Shown in pieces: positions 32,004 to 41,379 of a stretch of 64,000 bases of DNA. The stretch comes from Euglena gracilis. Its lineage: Eukaryota; Euglenida; Euglenophyceae; Euglenales. Both the position numbers and the translations under genes were made by a program. The notes below the pieces were generated by a model. That model did no database searches, was not told where the DNA came from, and saw only the letters and a list, made by a program, of their open reading frames with translations. Each line of letters opens with the position of its first letter. The first letter of the stretch is position 1. Location: the NCBI GenBank assembly GCA_039621445.1, contig CP154956.1:95236406-95300405 (forward strand), given 5' to 3'.

Positions 32004-32076
32004 ATGGGGAACCAGTCGAATCAGTCAAATTTAGTCAAGCCAGCTGGTCAACCAAAAAATGCCAAAAAGAAAAAAG
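32004..32076 (+). CDS. First exon with start codon, N-terminal MGN
   Basis: ATG GGG AAC opens MGNQSNQSNLVKPAGQ, PKNAKKKK, ending at a G|GTATGA donor. Met-Gly-Asn with a nearby Ser and a Lys cluster resembles an N-myristoylation plus basic-patch membrane anchor, which is inference. The phase (one base left) fits the exon at 32337, giving Ala-Gln-Glu-Pro. Start chosen because it is the first ATG after the previous stop and the acceptor-like AG. Confidence 0.65.
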
Positions 32077-32336
32077 GTATGAATTTTTTAATTTGATTCA
32101 GGAATTATTGGACTTATTTTTGAAATGAAAATTCTTTTTCAAACAATACTTCTAATGTATTTTATTAGTTTCCACAAACTAGTTGTCCAGTGTTCCAAAG
32201 AAACCCCATCCCGCAGTCGAAGTTTTCTTTTGGCGCCTTCGCACCAGAAGAACTTTCCTTGCGTGGTGCCCCAGTGGGTGGGAGGTCGGTGGTGGTGGTG
32301 GGGGGTGCGCTTTGCCCACCAGGTCTCTCTTTGCAG

Positions 32337-32396
32337 CCCAGGAGCCCGTCCCCTGCGGGGGTTTTCTGATGGGCCGGGGAGACTGGCTAGAAAAAG
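32337..32396 (+). CDS. Second exon of the MGN gene
   Basis: A CTCTTTGCAG acceptor and an AAAAAG|GTGTTG donor bound QEPVPCGGFLMGRGDWLEK. The phase matches the first exon across a 260-nt GT-AG intron. Third positions are mostly G/C. Confidence 0.6.
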
Positions 32397-32699
32397 GTGT
32401 TGTGTGATTGAAAAATCCCTGGGGATTGGGGTCGGGGGGGGGGCAAAGGTCGCATTGTGGCTGATGATTGATCCTTCGATTTGTGGTTGAGTGAATGGGT
32501 GATTGGAAAAAGGAAAGAAATTAGTTTTTCCGTTCGTTCTCAATTTGAAACCTGCTTCATTCATCAGTTCGGCCTGACGACCGACTGGAAACCTTTATCC
32601 TTCAACCGGGGGGGGGGGGGTTGGGTTCAAAGAGTTCTGACTAAAACGGTGTCCTCGACAGGGGCTCGGTAATTCCCCTCCCCCCGCGCAATTGACTAG

Positions 32700-32811
32700 C
32701 AAGGGATTCCGTGCCTTGGAAATTGATGTTAGTGAACAGGCTCTTGTCTTGTCGTGTTTTGAAATCCCATGGTTGTGGACGGTCTGCATTGGAAATGCCA
32801 CTTCCAGTGTG
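32700..32811 (+). CDS. Exon, hydrophobic, frame ambiguous
   Basis: A TTGACTAG acceptor and a GTGTG|GTAATG donor bound KGFRALEIDVSEQALVL, SCFEIPWLWTVCIGNATSS. The frame that fits the phase of the 32337 exon instead reads RDSVPWKLMLVNRLLSC. The first is more protein-like, so either an exon is missing between or the second frame is right. Confidence 0.45.
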
Positions 32812-33292
32812 GTAATGTCACTCACCGTCACAGGGATATTTTGATCCAAAAAAGAAACACTTTTGCGGACCTGAAAAGGTGTCCTCGAGGGATCGGGGAG
32901 GTCACACATGATGGCACTCACTTGCTCTCAACGGGGACAATGACCGGGGGGGGGGGGGGCAGGTGGCCCAACCCCGGGGCGAGCCATGCAGCACCTTTTT
33001 TCCAGCCAGCTTCCTGCACTGCGGAGCCCCACCCGAAGGTCCGTTGAAATAAAGGCCATCCCAGCAAAGCGGCTTCCAAAAAAAAACTTTTTCGGCCCGA
33101 AGCGCCAATTTTTTTGAAAAAAAATTCCCAAAAAAGAGGACACTTTTGATTTTCTTTTTGAGTTTTCATGTCAAATTATTTGCTAAAACTCCCAACCCAG
33201 CTGGATTTCGGACTTTTTGGCAGCCGACCGTTTTTGTCTTGTGTTTCAAGTGCCACCAGGCTTCTCTTTAAGGTTGATTGTGCACCCCCCAG

Positions 33293-33437
33293 CAGGGGTG
33301 GGAGCATTGGGCAGGCAGGGTTTGGGCATTTTCGACCCCTGGCCGCAGATGGGATAATTGGCTTGGTTGGTAGGCACTGCCCAAAGCTGACCCCCTTCGG
33401 CCAGAGTGTGTGCTTGCTATGGGCAGGAACTCCATTG
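33293..33437 (+). CDS. Exon, product unknown
   Basis: After CACCCCCCAG the frame reads GSIGQAGFGHFRPLAADG, IIGLVGRHCPKLTPFGQS, VCLLWAGTP, and stops being coding at CATTGCTTAAGGCACCCCC, an element-like left terminus. Good third-position bias. Confidence 0.55.
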
Positions 33438-33480
33438 CTTAAGGCACCCCCAGGGTCGGTAAAAAGAAGCTCGATTGCCG

Positions 33481-33866
33481 ATGCAGTTCGCATTGTTTTC
33501 ACATTTTTTTTCACATTTCTGTGCATTTTTTTCAGGAGAATTTTTTCAGCACATTTTTGTGGTTTCCAAATTTTCCGAATTTTTGTCCATTTTTTGCATT
33601 TTTTGCAATTTTTCTTTGCAATTTTTTTCATTTTTTCCGTTTTTCACAAATTTTTTTGGGTTTTTAAATTGGATTTCCTCATTTTCCTCATAAGGCCACA
33701 TAATTTCTTTAAATTTGGTGCCAGTTTTGCATGTTCTGGGGTAGTAATTTTTACATTTTCACCAATTTTGCGCTTCTTCACTCAGATTTTGCACCATTTT
33801 ACGCCCTTTCAAAAAAAGTGCATTTTTTTGTGCATTTTTTGCTCGTTTTTGTGCATTTTTTTCCAG
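33481..33866. repeat. T-rich GCATTTTT word array inside an intron
   Basis: GCATTTTTT and GCAATTTTT words repeat for almost 400 bp and end in the acceptor TTTTTTTCCAG of the next exon. Phe-rich open frames here are artefacts. Confidence 0.8.
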
Positions 33867-34036
33867 GCAATGCTGGCACATCCCCCTCCCCTTCCCCTTC
33901 ACCATGACACATTGTGTGTCCCTGGCGAATGGAGCATCACCTGCTTATATATCCTACTGGAGGGGGAAACCCTTTTCAGAGGGAAGACCAGGACCACCAC
34001 AATGGGTCCTTTTTTGGATGCGCTGGAGGGCCACAG
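33867..34036 (+). CDS. Exon, product unknown
   Basis: A TTTTTTTCCAG acceptor and a CCACAG|GTAGAA donor bound 170 nt reading AMLAHPPPLPLHHDTLC, VPGEWSITCLYILLEGETL, FRGKTRTTTMGPFLDALEGH. The mean codon bias and both splice signals agree. No family is recognised. Confidence 0.65.
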
Positions 34037-34104
34037 GTAGAAATGATCGTCAAGCATGAATGATATCCGCTTGGTGTTGAAAGACCAGCCCGGGTGATGA
34101 GTGC

Positions 34105-34345
34105 GTCATTTCACCGGCGAGGGCTGCCATCCCAAGCCCGGCCCAAGGGCCCTCCTTGCCCCAACGCCCTGAAGACCACGAACCTCAACGCCATGTCCAC
34201 CACCACCGGCTGGACCCTCGGCGTGGTGTTTGCCATTCTGTTGGCGGTGAATGCTGTGCAGTGCCTGGGGCACCGCCGCAGGGCCGGTTTGATACCTGCC
34301 TTCCCCGGTGCTGCCCGACGTGCGGCAGGCGGCAGCACCAGATGG
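34105..34345 (+). CDS. Exon with one transmembrane segment
   Basis: The frame reads NALKTTNLNAMSTTTG, WTLGVVFAILLAVNAVQCL, GHRRRAGLIPAFPGAAR, RAAGGSTRW before a TGG|GTAGGG donor. Third positions are close to 100 percent G/C. A 19-residue hydrophobic stretch followed by HRRR is typical of a stop-transfer segment, so the product is probably a membrane protein. In the first 60 nt another frame (PGDECVISPARAAIPSP) also looks coding, so the left end or a C-run indel near 34160 is unresolved. Confidence 0.65.
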
Positions 34346-34389
34346 GTAGGGTAGCAGGGGGTGTTTTTTAAGGTTTACAAAAAAAACTT

Positions 34390-34615
34390 TTTATTTTTGA
34401 GGTGTTTTTTGAATGTTTTTTCCAGCCAGTAACTCCCAGCTGGACCGAGCCCCCCCTTCCCCAGGGTTGAGCTGCAATGAAGTTTTTTGCAGTCCGGCAA
34501 AGTCCGCAAAGGGACGAAAAATTTTTTGGGAAACTGGGTCGAAAATGGCCTTTTTGAGGGTTTTGGGGTCTTCACCTCAAAATTTTGGCGAAAAAGTCCA
34601 CCCCAGCTGATTTGA
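34390..34615. repeat. Family A repeat in an intron
   Basis: It contains TTCCAGCCAGTAACTCCCAG, GAAGTTTTTTGCAGTCCGGC, TTCACCTCAAAATTTTGGCG and AAAAGTCCACCCCAGCTG, the same block order as at 4430-4620 and 5270-5430. Confidence 0.6.
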
Positions 34616-34621
34616 AACCAC

Positions 34622-34890
34622 CAGAATGTGATACGCGATTAGTGCATTATGGTTCTACTCATTCGCTGCACACAGCCCGTGGATATGCATTGGACCGCGT
34701 GGCGCTAACCGGCCCGCCCCCCGTCCGCCTCACCCACAACCTGACGGACATCATCGACGTGATGGAGGACGTGGCGGACATGAAGGTGGAGAACCTGGAG
34801 GTGCCCCAGGGCTCCGGTGTGAAGGAGGTGGCCCGCATCCAAACCGCCTTCCGGCCTGGCCGCCCCCGATGGCCCCCCGGCACAAGAATG
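34622..34890 (+). CDS. Exon, product unknown
   Basis: The frame reads ECDTRLVHYGSTHSLHTA, RGYALDRVALTGPPPVRL, THNLTDIIDVMEDVADMK, VENLEVPQGSGVKEVARI, QTAFRPGRPRW. The middle is almost pure G/C at third positions and encodes an acidic helix-like stretch. One N-glycosylation sequon (NLT) is present. Left and right boundaries are approximate. Confidence 0.65.
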
Positions 34891-35089
34891 CCAAACCCCC
34901 CATAGGGGTGGAGTCCCCTGATGGGCCGTCTGACCCTCCCCCACCAGACCTTCCCACACAGCCCTGGCTGTGGTTGGATGCCCCGGGGGTGGCTTTTCCA
35001 AGTCTTTGGAGACAGAACTTCCTGAGAAGCTGTTGCGGGTAATTTATCATCAAGGAGTTGGGTTGGCTGGGCCGTTTACTGAGCTTTGT

Positions 35090-35515
35090 CCCCCTGCCGT
35101 GTCACTCTCGTGCCAAAGGGACGTCTCCTTCTCTACTCCCTCCCTCCCCTGTGGGGCTTTTCGGAAAGGTGGAAACCGTTCCATTCTGGACTTCCATTCC
35201 ATTCTGGCGCGGGGGGGGGCAGCCATGGAGTGCTGGTGCTGCGCCTCGCGGGGCTTTTCCTCCCGGGGCTTTTTGGAACGGCACAAACAGTTCAATTCTT
35301 GGCTCCAGGGGGGGGGGCAGGGGGCGGCCAGCAATGGAGTGCTGGTGCTGCGCCTCGCGGAGTACAAGAGCTACATCCCGGCGGGCCTCTTCGAGCACAG
35401 CGAGCCGGAGCCGAACGCCACCGCCCCGGGGGAGGGGGCCGGCTTGGCCGCGGGCTCCGACGGGGAGGACCGCAGCGACCGGGGCTCGAGCCTGGGCCCC
35501 CGCGCCCAGGGCTGA
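35090..35515 (+). CDS. Terminal exon of the MGN gene, split by a 109-nt insertion
   Basis: The left part reads CRVTLVPKGRLLLYSLPPLW, GFSERWKPFHSG and reaches GVLVLRLA (to 35251). The same 27 nt recur at 35334-35360 in another frame, where GVLVLRLA continues as EYKSYIPAGLFEHSEPEP, NATAPGEGAGLAAGSDGE, DRSDRGSSLGPRAQG and TGA (35513-35515). Removing 35252-35360 joins both parts in frame. The acidic, Gly/Ser-rich tail is likely disordered. Confidence 0.65.
   Translation, partial: PPAVSLSCQRDVSFSTPSLPCGAFRKGGNRSILDFHSILARGGAAMECWCCASRGFSSRGFLERHKQFNSWLQGGGQGAASNGVLVLRLAEYKSYIPAGLFEHSEPEPNATAPGEGAGLAAGSDGEDRSDRGSSLGPRAQG
35252..35333. mobile_element. Small insertion bounded by a 27-bp direct repeat
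   Basis: Identical 27-bp blocks at 35225-35251 and 35334-35360 (starting ATGGAGTGCTGG) bracket 82 bp containing GGGGCTTTTCCTCCCGGGGC and a G-run. It could be an intron-like insertion or a local duplication. Confidence 0.55.
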
Positions 35516-37180
35516 CCGGGCGATGCGAATGCAGCCGGAAAGCCAGAGGGACGGTTAAGGGTTCGATGCGAGAGGGGGTGTGGCGTGGGGAGGCAGGGGT
35601 TTCTTTCGACGGCTGTTGGGGACGCATGTGAAAAGTCGTTCCTCTGTCAGTTAGGTGGTCGGGAGGGGTGACCCACAACAACTCTCTGTGACCAGAGGAA
35701 AGCAAAAGAATTAAGACTGTGCAAAAAAAAGTTTCATTTTTCGTTCCCAAGGCTGTATTTATGCAATATCCATTCTGGAAACAAAATTATGGAAACTCAC
35801 CAGTTTTTCCAATCATTTTCCCCCGTCATTTTTTCCCTGTGCCTGTTCTACGCCCTTTGGAGGCGCCACTTTCGGGGGTGGTCATATTTCAGACACAAAT
35901 CCAGGGTAATAAAATGTGGGCAATTTTTTTGGGCTCATTCTGTAATGAGATGGGAGGTGAGCAGCCCCTGTAGAAAGAAAGAAAAAGCGGATGGAACTTT
36001 TCTACACTTGTGGGGGTGAGGTGTGAGCTTGGGTGGAAGGTAAAGGAGGAAGGGTCGAGCTGCATCCTGCTCCAGGGTTGTTTTCTCAAAACCTTGGTTG
36101 TCGTTTTGCCCCAAAAAACCTCCATGTGAAAAACATGGCCTCCATCTTTCCCAAAGTATCAATTTTTGCTTGTCCTTTTTTTTAAACCTAAATTCAGAGG
36201 TAGCTCCAATTGGTGTCAGAACCGGTATTAGTATTATTTTCGGAATAGGGGGTGGTAAACCGACCCCTTCTTCCGATTTGGGGGGGGACACACACAGGAA
36301 TGAGTCTCTCTTGCAGTGTGCACTAGAAAACTCGCAATTAAACATTCCTCTATTCTCTCCCAAAAAAGGAACACCCAAAAGCACAATATTTGGACATTTT
36401 TGTTCCCAAATGTCCCTTGATCTTTCATTGGTCGACCACCCCATCCTGGTTGGTGGGAGGGAGTCCCCCCCGCATTACGCTTCCCGTAAACCCCTGTGGT
36501 ACCCCCATGCCTTTCGGTATAACCCCCCCCCCCCCGAATCATGAAGTCCCTCCATGCTGGGACCAACCCCTCCCCATTTCCCATTGACTGCCACAGCAAT
36601 GTCAGGAGAAACAAAATTTGGATGGAAAATTGAGGCTTGGAGGATTGCCGACTCCCGAGGCTAAAATGACCTCAAACAGTTGGCTCTTTGAGGTCAGCAT
36701 TGCTGCCATTAAGCCAGGGGTCGTAGACATTCCTCCATTTATCAAGGGGGGGGATATGCAAGTTGCACAATTTTTTTTGCACAGTCCAAAATGTTGAAAA
36801 TTTTCACGTTTTTGCATTAGTTTTTTTTTTTGAATAATTTGCGTAATTTTGCATAATTTTGCATTTTTGCACGATGAAGGTTTTGAAAAGTCCCTCAATT
36901 CTTGCATATTTTGACTTTGGGGGGGGGCACAGGCAAAGTGGTACCACCAGATAGCTGGAAGTTGCATATGCCCGTTTTTTTTGACCATTTCACACTAACA
37001 GTAGTTGCATAATGAAATACAAATGCGTTCAAGTGGGCAACCAAACCATTTACTTTGCAAGTTTTTCACCACACTTTTTGGGTGTGGTAATTGTCCTAAA
37101 CATCCATCGCGTTGCATAACAAAAAAAATGTTGCAATGTGAAAATTTTCCCCGAGGAGGTGAAAATGTTTCTATGTCCTC

Positions 37181-37225
<45 letters not shown>

Positions 37226-37343
37226 ATCCCTGGGGAGCTCCTAAAGGAGTCTGTGCAACTTGCATTTTTTTTGCATTTTTTTGCATTTCATATTTTGAGG
37301 TCTTCTTGCAATTCCAGTGGTGTTTTGACTTCCCTGTTTGCAG
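35516..37343. other. Intergenic and intron, one unassigned open frame
   Basis: The open frame 36098-36544 (APIGVRTGISIIFGIGGG, KPTPSSDLGGDTHRNES) lacks the G/C third-position bias and resembles nothing I recognise. T-rich GCATTTTT words lie at 36760-36870 and a GT microsatellite at 37185-37225. Confidence 0.35.
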
Positions 37344-37393
37344 CCCTGACCACAACCCAGGTCCCCCAACAAGCCGTGGTGCAAACAGCCTGA
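37344..37393 (+). CDS. Candidate terminal exon
   Basis: A CCTGTTTGCAG acceptor is followed by LTTTQVPQQAVVQTA and TGA (37391-37393), mostly G/C- or A-ending codons. Short, but acceptor and stop are clear. Confidence 0.45.
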
Positions 37394-37879
37394 TGTGGAG
37401 AGCCTTGCAGGACGACGTCTTTTCTTCCTGTTGAAATTCAATTTAACAATTCAACTCCTTTTGCGGCGCCAGTTTATCGAAACCGTCCCCCCCCATACCA
37501 GGTTATTTGAATATTATTCCAACCAACAGTGGACCGCTGGAAGCACCTATGCCCAAGAAAGGTGCCATGTGGCTGCCACCATCTGCTTTTTTTTTGTCCA
37601 CCAGGTTGTTCGGTGACTCCCGAGGCAAGGGTCTTGCACATAATTTGAGGAGGGGGGCACACCTTTGTTTTGAATGACAGGGACAAATTTTTTCTTGTGC
37701 GTGACGGGAAAGGTCAAGGTGGTCTATTATGTAAACCAGCTTTTGAATAGTGCTGAGCTCTTGATTAGCGCGCCCACCCCATCTTTGACATGAAGGAGAC
37801 GCAATGCTTATGGGATGATGATGAGGGAGGAAGATGTTATGTTTACGGGGGGGATGCTGGGCCCCAACTGAATAGTTAG

Positions 37880-38100
37880 GTATGCGGCCCAGGTGCTTGC
37901 AAACGGGGCGGGCCGATCCTACCCAGTTTAGACCCCTTCGCGCGTGAATAACTCGGGCCTGGCGGGGAGTTGGGGGGTCAACCCCGGGTGATTCGGAAAC
38001 TCGAAATCCAGTCGCTCACGACTGAAAAAAAATTCCGGGAACTGGGCCGGGATCATGGTGATAATCCGTCGGCCCGACCTGGGGGGGGCCCTGAGGGGGG
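37880..38100. repeat. Family F fragment, inverted
   Basis: The complement of CAGTCGCGAGCAACT and GATTATCACCACGACCC (compare 57215-57280) occurs here, in the opposite orientation. Confidence 0.55.
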
Positions 38101-38273
38101 CCCCCCAGGGTCTTAAATAGAAACCCCACCCCTGACCTGGGGGTGGGATGCTTTTTCAAGGGGTGCCCCTTGGGTGGGTGGGGACCTCCTCTCCCCCCCT
38201 GGTCAGAATCCCTTGCCCCCATCCCCATGCAAGGAAGCGCATGGCATGGTCGGGGGGGGCCTTTCCGCCGCAG

Positions 38274-38401
38274 GCTGGCCCAGGGAGACTCACAGTCGTC
38301 CACAATCGAGGTCGCCGTGGCACGCAACCAGAGGCTTGTTTTCGCCCTGGGGAGGGAGTGCCTCCCCAGCCTCCCCGAGCAGGTGACCTTGAAAAAGATT
38401 G
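38274..38401 (+). CDS. Exon 1 of a small gene, product unknown
   Basis: A TTTCCGCCGCAG acceptor and a G|GTAAGG donor bound LAQGDSQSSTIEVAVARN, QRLVFALGRECLPSLPEQ, VTLKKI. Third positions are nearly all G/C. The join to 38505 through a 103-nt GT-AG intron is in phase (att g|ag gives Ile-Glu). It may have an earlier exon, as no ATG starts it. Confidence 0.7.
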
Positions 38402-38504
38402 GTAAGGGGGTGCGTAGAGTTGGGTGGTGCTTAGACAAGGGGGTGGTAGTCCCTGGTTCCTCAAGAGGCCAGCCGAAGCCCCCCCTTTTGTGTGTGTTTT
38501 TCAG

Positions 38505-38604
38505 AGAAGTTCCTTGAAAATTCCGAATTTTTGAAATTTGTGAAGCTTGATTTTGTGGGACAGCGCATTATTATATTGTTGTTGTGTTTTGCATCCAAAT
38601 TCCT
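38505..38604 (+). CDS. Exon 2 of the small gene, hydrophobic
   Basis: A GTGTTTTTCAG acceptor and a CCT|GTAAGT donor bound KFLENSEFLKFVKLDFVG, QRIIILLLCFASKF. The hydrophobic run IIILLLCF could be a membrane segment or a buried strand. Codons are more AT-ending than in the neighbours. Confidence 0.6.
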
Positions 38605-38726
38605 GTAAGTCCAACAACGTGGACCTCCAAAGAAAGGCGAACGTTTTCTTTTTCGACGCAAAGGGCCAGACTTTTTTTTCATGTAAAGTTCCCCCCTTGT
38701 CTCAGCACCACCCACACGGTTTTTAC

Positions 38727-38896
38727 CCCCCCCCATGCCCAATGAACGCCCTTGCCCAATGAACAGGGGGTGTTCTGCCGTCTAGATTGTCACCATATAC
38801 CTTATCTACACAGAAAGCGCACCCCCATGCCCAATGAGCGCACCCCCCCCGTTCCAAGTGTTCATTGGGCATGGGGCGGTCACCATACTTTGGCAA
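38727..38896. mobile_element. Hairpin word element, CAATGAACAC family, copy 2
   Basis: ACCCCCCCCCATGCCCAATG at the left pairs with GTTCATTGGGCATGGGGC at the right. CCGTCTAGATTGTCACCATA and CTACACAGAAA are shared with copy 1 at 4006-4210. It lies in the intron between exons 38505 and 38949. Confidence 0.7.
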
Positions 38897-38948
38897 AATA
38901 CAAGCCCCCCCCCCCGGTTCTTGCCAAACTCTTTGGTTCTGAGACAAG

Positions 38949-39054
38949 GAGGGGACCCCGACCAGCTGCAGCCTTTTTGCAGACCCAGAGCGTGATTTTA
39001 ATTCCTGTCCAACCGCCCGAAGAGTGGCTTGATGGGAACGGATTTTTCCTTTAG
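38949..39054 (+). CDS. Terminal exon of the small gene
   Basis: With a GAGACAAG acceptor the phase fits the previous exon. The frame reads RGPRPAAAFLQTQSVILIP, VQPPEEWLDGNGFFL and ends TAG (39052-39054). The coding signal in the second half is good, the acceptor choice is tentative. Confidence 0.5.
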
Positions 39055-40709
39055 AAGGTTGGTACCGAATAGGCCAAAAAATGGGCAGATTGAAGGGCGG
39101 GTGGGAGGGGTTAGTCGTCTTGGTCAATCCCTCGGGCATCGTGCATCCCTCGGGCTCGGGCGGGGCTGATTAGGGATTCTCGGAACCCAGGCTGATTAAG
39201 GATTCTCGGAACCCAGAGGGTGGCCGCATTTTTTCAATTTTTTTTCCTGCACATTTTTTGTATTTTCCCGGGTTTTCATATTTTTTGACCATTTTTGCTC
39301 CCTGTCTCGCATATTTTGCAATTTATTCAATTTGCCATTTTTTCACATTTTTTTTTTGAAAGGGACATTTTCCTCATAATTCCATGGTCCCCTCCACCTC
39401 CCCCTCCCCCTCTCCCTCTGCCCCGCCCTTCTGGGTTTTATTCGCCGCCGAATGCATTTCTTGCTGTGCTTTGCTGGTATTGGGGGGGACCCGACCATTT
39501 CCCTCCAGGCATGCCGGTGCCCCGGGGGGGGGGGGGTCCGGAACAACTCCTGGGACCCCCAACAAGGTCAATTTTTTTTTCCTTCGTCGCTTTGCATCAA
39601 ATTTTTGCAGACAAATTTTGCCCCAAACGTGCCCAAAATTGCACTTTTTGACTGGCTGTTTCTGGGTAAAAAAAAACTTCGTGCCAGGCTGAAAATCGGA
39701 CACCTTGCCACGAAGCCTGCCTCCCCTGCACAAAAGCGGCCTCCTTGCAGACCACTCCCCAGAAAGAGGAATGAAAGACCTCCAGTGGTGAGGGGGGGGG
39801 AAATTCTGCCTTCTCCAGGGGGGAAATGCGTTTCGCATTTTTTCGCATTTTTGCGCATTTTTTGCGCATTTTTTCAAATTTTCCAAAAAAGCGCATTTTT
39901 GCGCATTTTTTCGCATTTTTGCGCATTTTTTCGTTTTTTTCAGCACATTTTTTTGCTTTTTGGCACATTTTTTTTGTGATTTTCCAAAATTTTCGCATTT
40001 TTTGACCATTTTTGCAATTTTTTGCAAAAATCTGAAATTTTTGACTTGTTTTGAAACGTACATTTTCCTCATTATTCTACATAATTTCTTCAAATTTGGT
40101 GCCATTTTTGCATGTTTTTGGGTAATTTTTGCATTTTCGTGATTTCTGCGCATTTTTCCTCGGATTTTGCACATTTCTGCGCATTTTTTTCAAAAATGCG
40201 CATTTTTCGCGCATTTTTTTTGCGCATTTTTGCGCATTTTTGCGCATTTTTTCCGAGGCCGGGCGAGCGCATTTCCCCCCCCCCCTGTGCTCTGGAAAAC
40301 CCTCTGCCTGCAAGCACTCCATGACCTCTGTTGCCAGCCGGCGTTCCATAGCTGCATCCCCCAACCAGGCTGAGTTAAGACATAACCGACACCACCCTCC
40401 GATGTTCAAAAAGATATCCAGGGCATTTATTTGGCCTGGCTCGTCAACCAGATGCCATTTTTTGGTGAAATTCTCCCATCCCCATTGGAGTTTCGGACTC
40501 TCAGACTCTCAGGGGTGTTCCATTTATTTCGGCACCACCCAAATGCGGTTCCGTTCAAAGTGGTTTTTTGGGGGTGCACACTTTTTTGGGGCTTCAAAGG
40601 ACTCTTAGGGTGTCCACATTTATTTGGGCACTGCACACCATTTGGGCAGTGCGCACTTAAATGGGGGGGGTTAGTGCTTGCCTGATGCTGTGGATTCTGC
40701 TTGCCCCAG
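39055..40709. repeat. Intergenic T-rich GCGCATTTTT word arrays
   Basis: From about 39230 to 40260 GCGCATTTTT, GCATTTTT and GCAATTTTT words repeat, interrupted by a short GC-rich patch (39370-39830). No exon-like bias was found. It is the mirror type of the A-rich array at 3235. Confidence 0.7.
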
Positions 40710-40963
40710 GGGTTTTGGAGGACTTGCCTGCCCCCAACCGAAAGTCCACCAACAGGAATGCCACAGTGCTGTCCGTCAACGTTATGGGGTTTGTTGAGAT
40801 GCTGCACAAGCGCCAGCGACGGCGGTCCCACTTCGCTTGGCGCTTCATTCCCCCTTACATCCCCTCATTCACAAGCGTGTGGGCCGAATACCACGTTTGG
40901 TCTGACAGTTATTTTTCTTTTCGGAGATGCTTGCAAAACACAGTTCCTCAAAAATCACCTTGA
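40710..40963 (+). CDS. Exon, product unknown, second frame at the right end
   Basis: A CTTGCCCCAG acceptor is followed by VLEDLPAPNRKSTNRNAT, VLSVNVMGFVEMLHKRQR, RRSHFAWRFIPPYIPSFT, SVWAEYHVWSDSYF. Near a T-run (40913-40920) a second frame takes over, FGDACKTQFLKNHLDEVA, DSKNRG, before a CGAG|GTTGGT donor at 40989. Either a tiny intron or a one-base homopolymer error separates them. The basic cluster KRQRRR is notable. Confidence 0.6.
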
Positions 40964-41065
40964 TGAAGTGGCAGACTCAAAAAACCGAGGTTGGTGAATT
41001 TTAACACATTTTGGAAACATGGTTGACTAACTCAGCTTAAACCATGAGCACTTTTTTTTTTTACA

Positions 41066-41125
41066 GCAGCAAGGCCCGCCTGTTTCGCCCACCTGCCGGC
41101 CAAGCCAATTTTCCCTCGAAAATGG
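41066..41125 (+). CDS. Candidate exon
   Basis: A TTTTTTTACAG acceptor is followed by SKARLFRPPAGQANFPSK. The downstream sequence becomes C-rich and no donor is obvious. Confidence 0.35.
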
Positions 41126-41379
41126 CCATTTTCGTCCCCCCCCCCACCCACCCGGCCTGGCGCGGGACTGCCTGGAACACCCCACCCCAAATCGGGCCGT
41201 CAAAGGGCGTTTCCCGAAAAATGTTCGGTGTTTTGCGCCGAAACCCACACCCCCCCCCCCCGGGGGGTCCGGCCCACCCACCCTCCCCCCAGGGGATCTT
41301 CTGAGTTAAACAGAAGCCCGTTTCAGGTTTTGTGGTCAAAAAAAAAAATAATACATTTTTTTGAAATCCTCGAAAATGG

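Noticed and set aside
33481-33866. Phe-rich open frame of a membrane protein
   Set aside because: It is a T-rich intron array ending in a splice acceptor; the real coding begins at 33867.
36098-36544. 149-codon open frame considered as a retroelement fragment
   Set aside because: No reverse transcriptase, integrase or protease motif is visible and third-position bias is absent.
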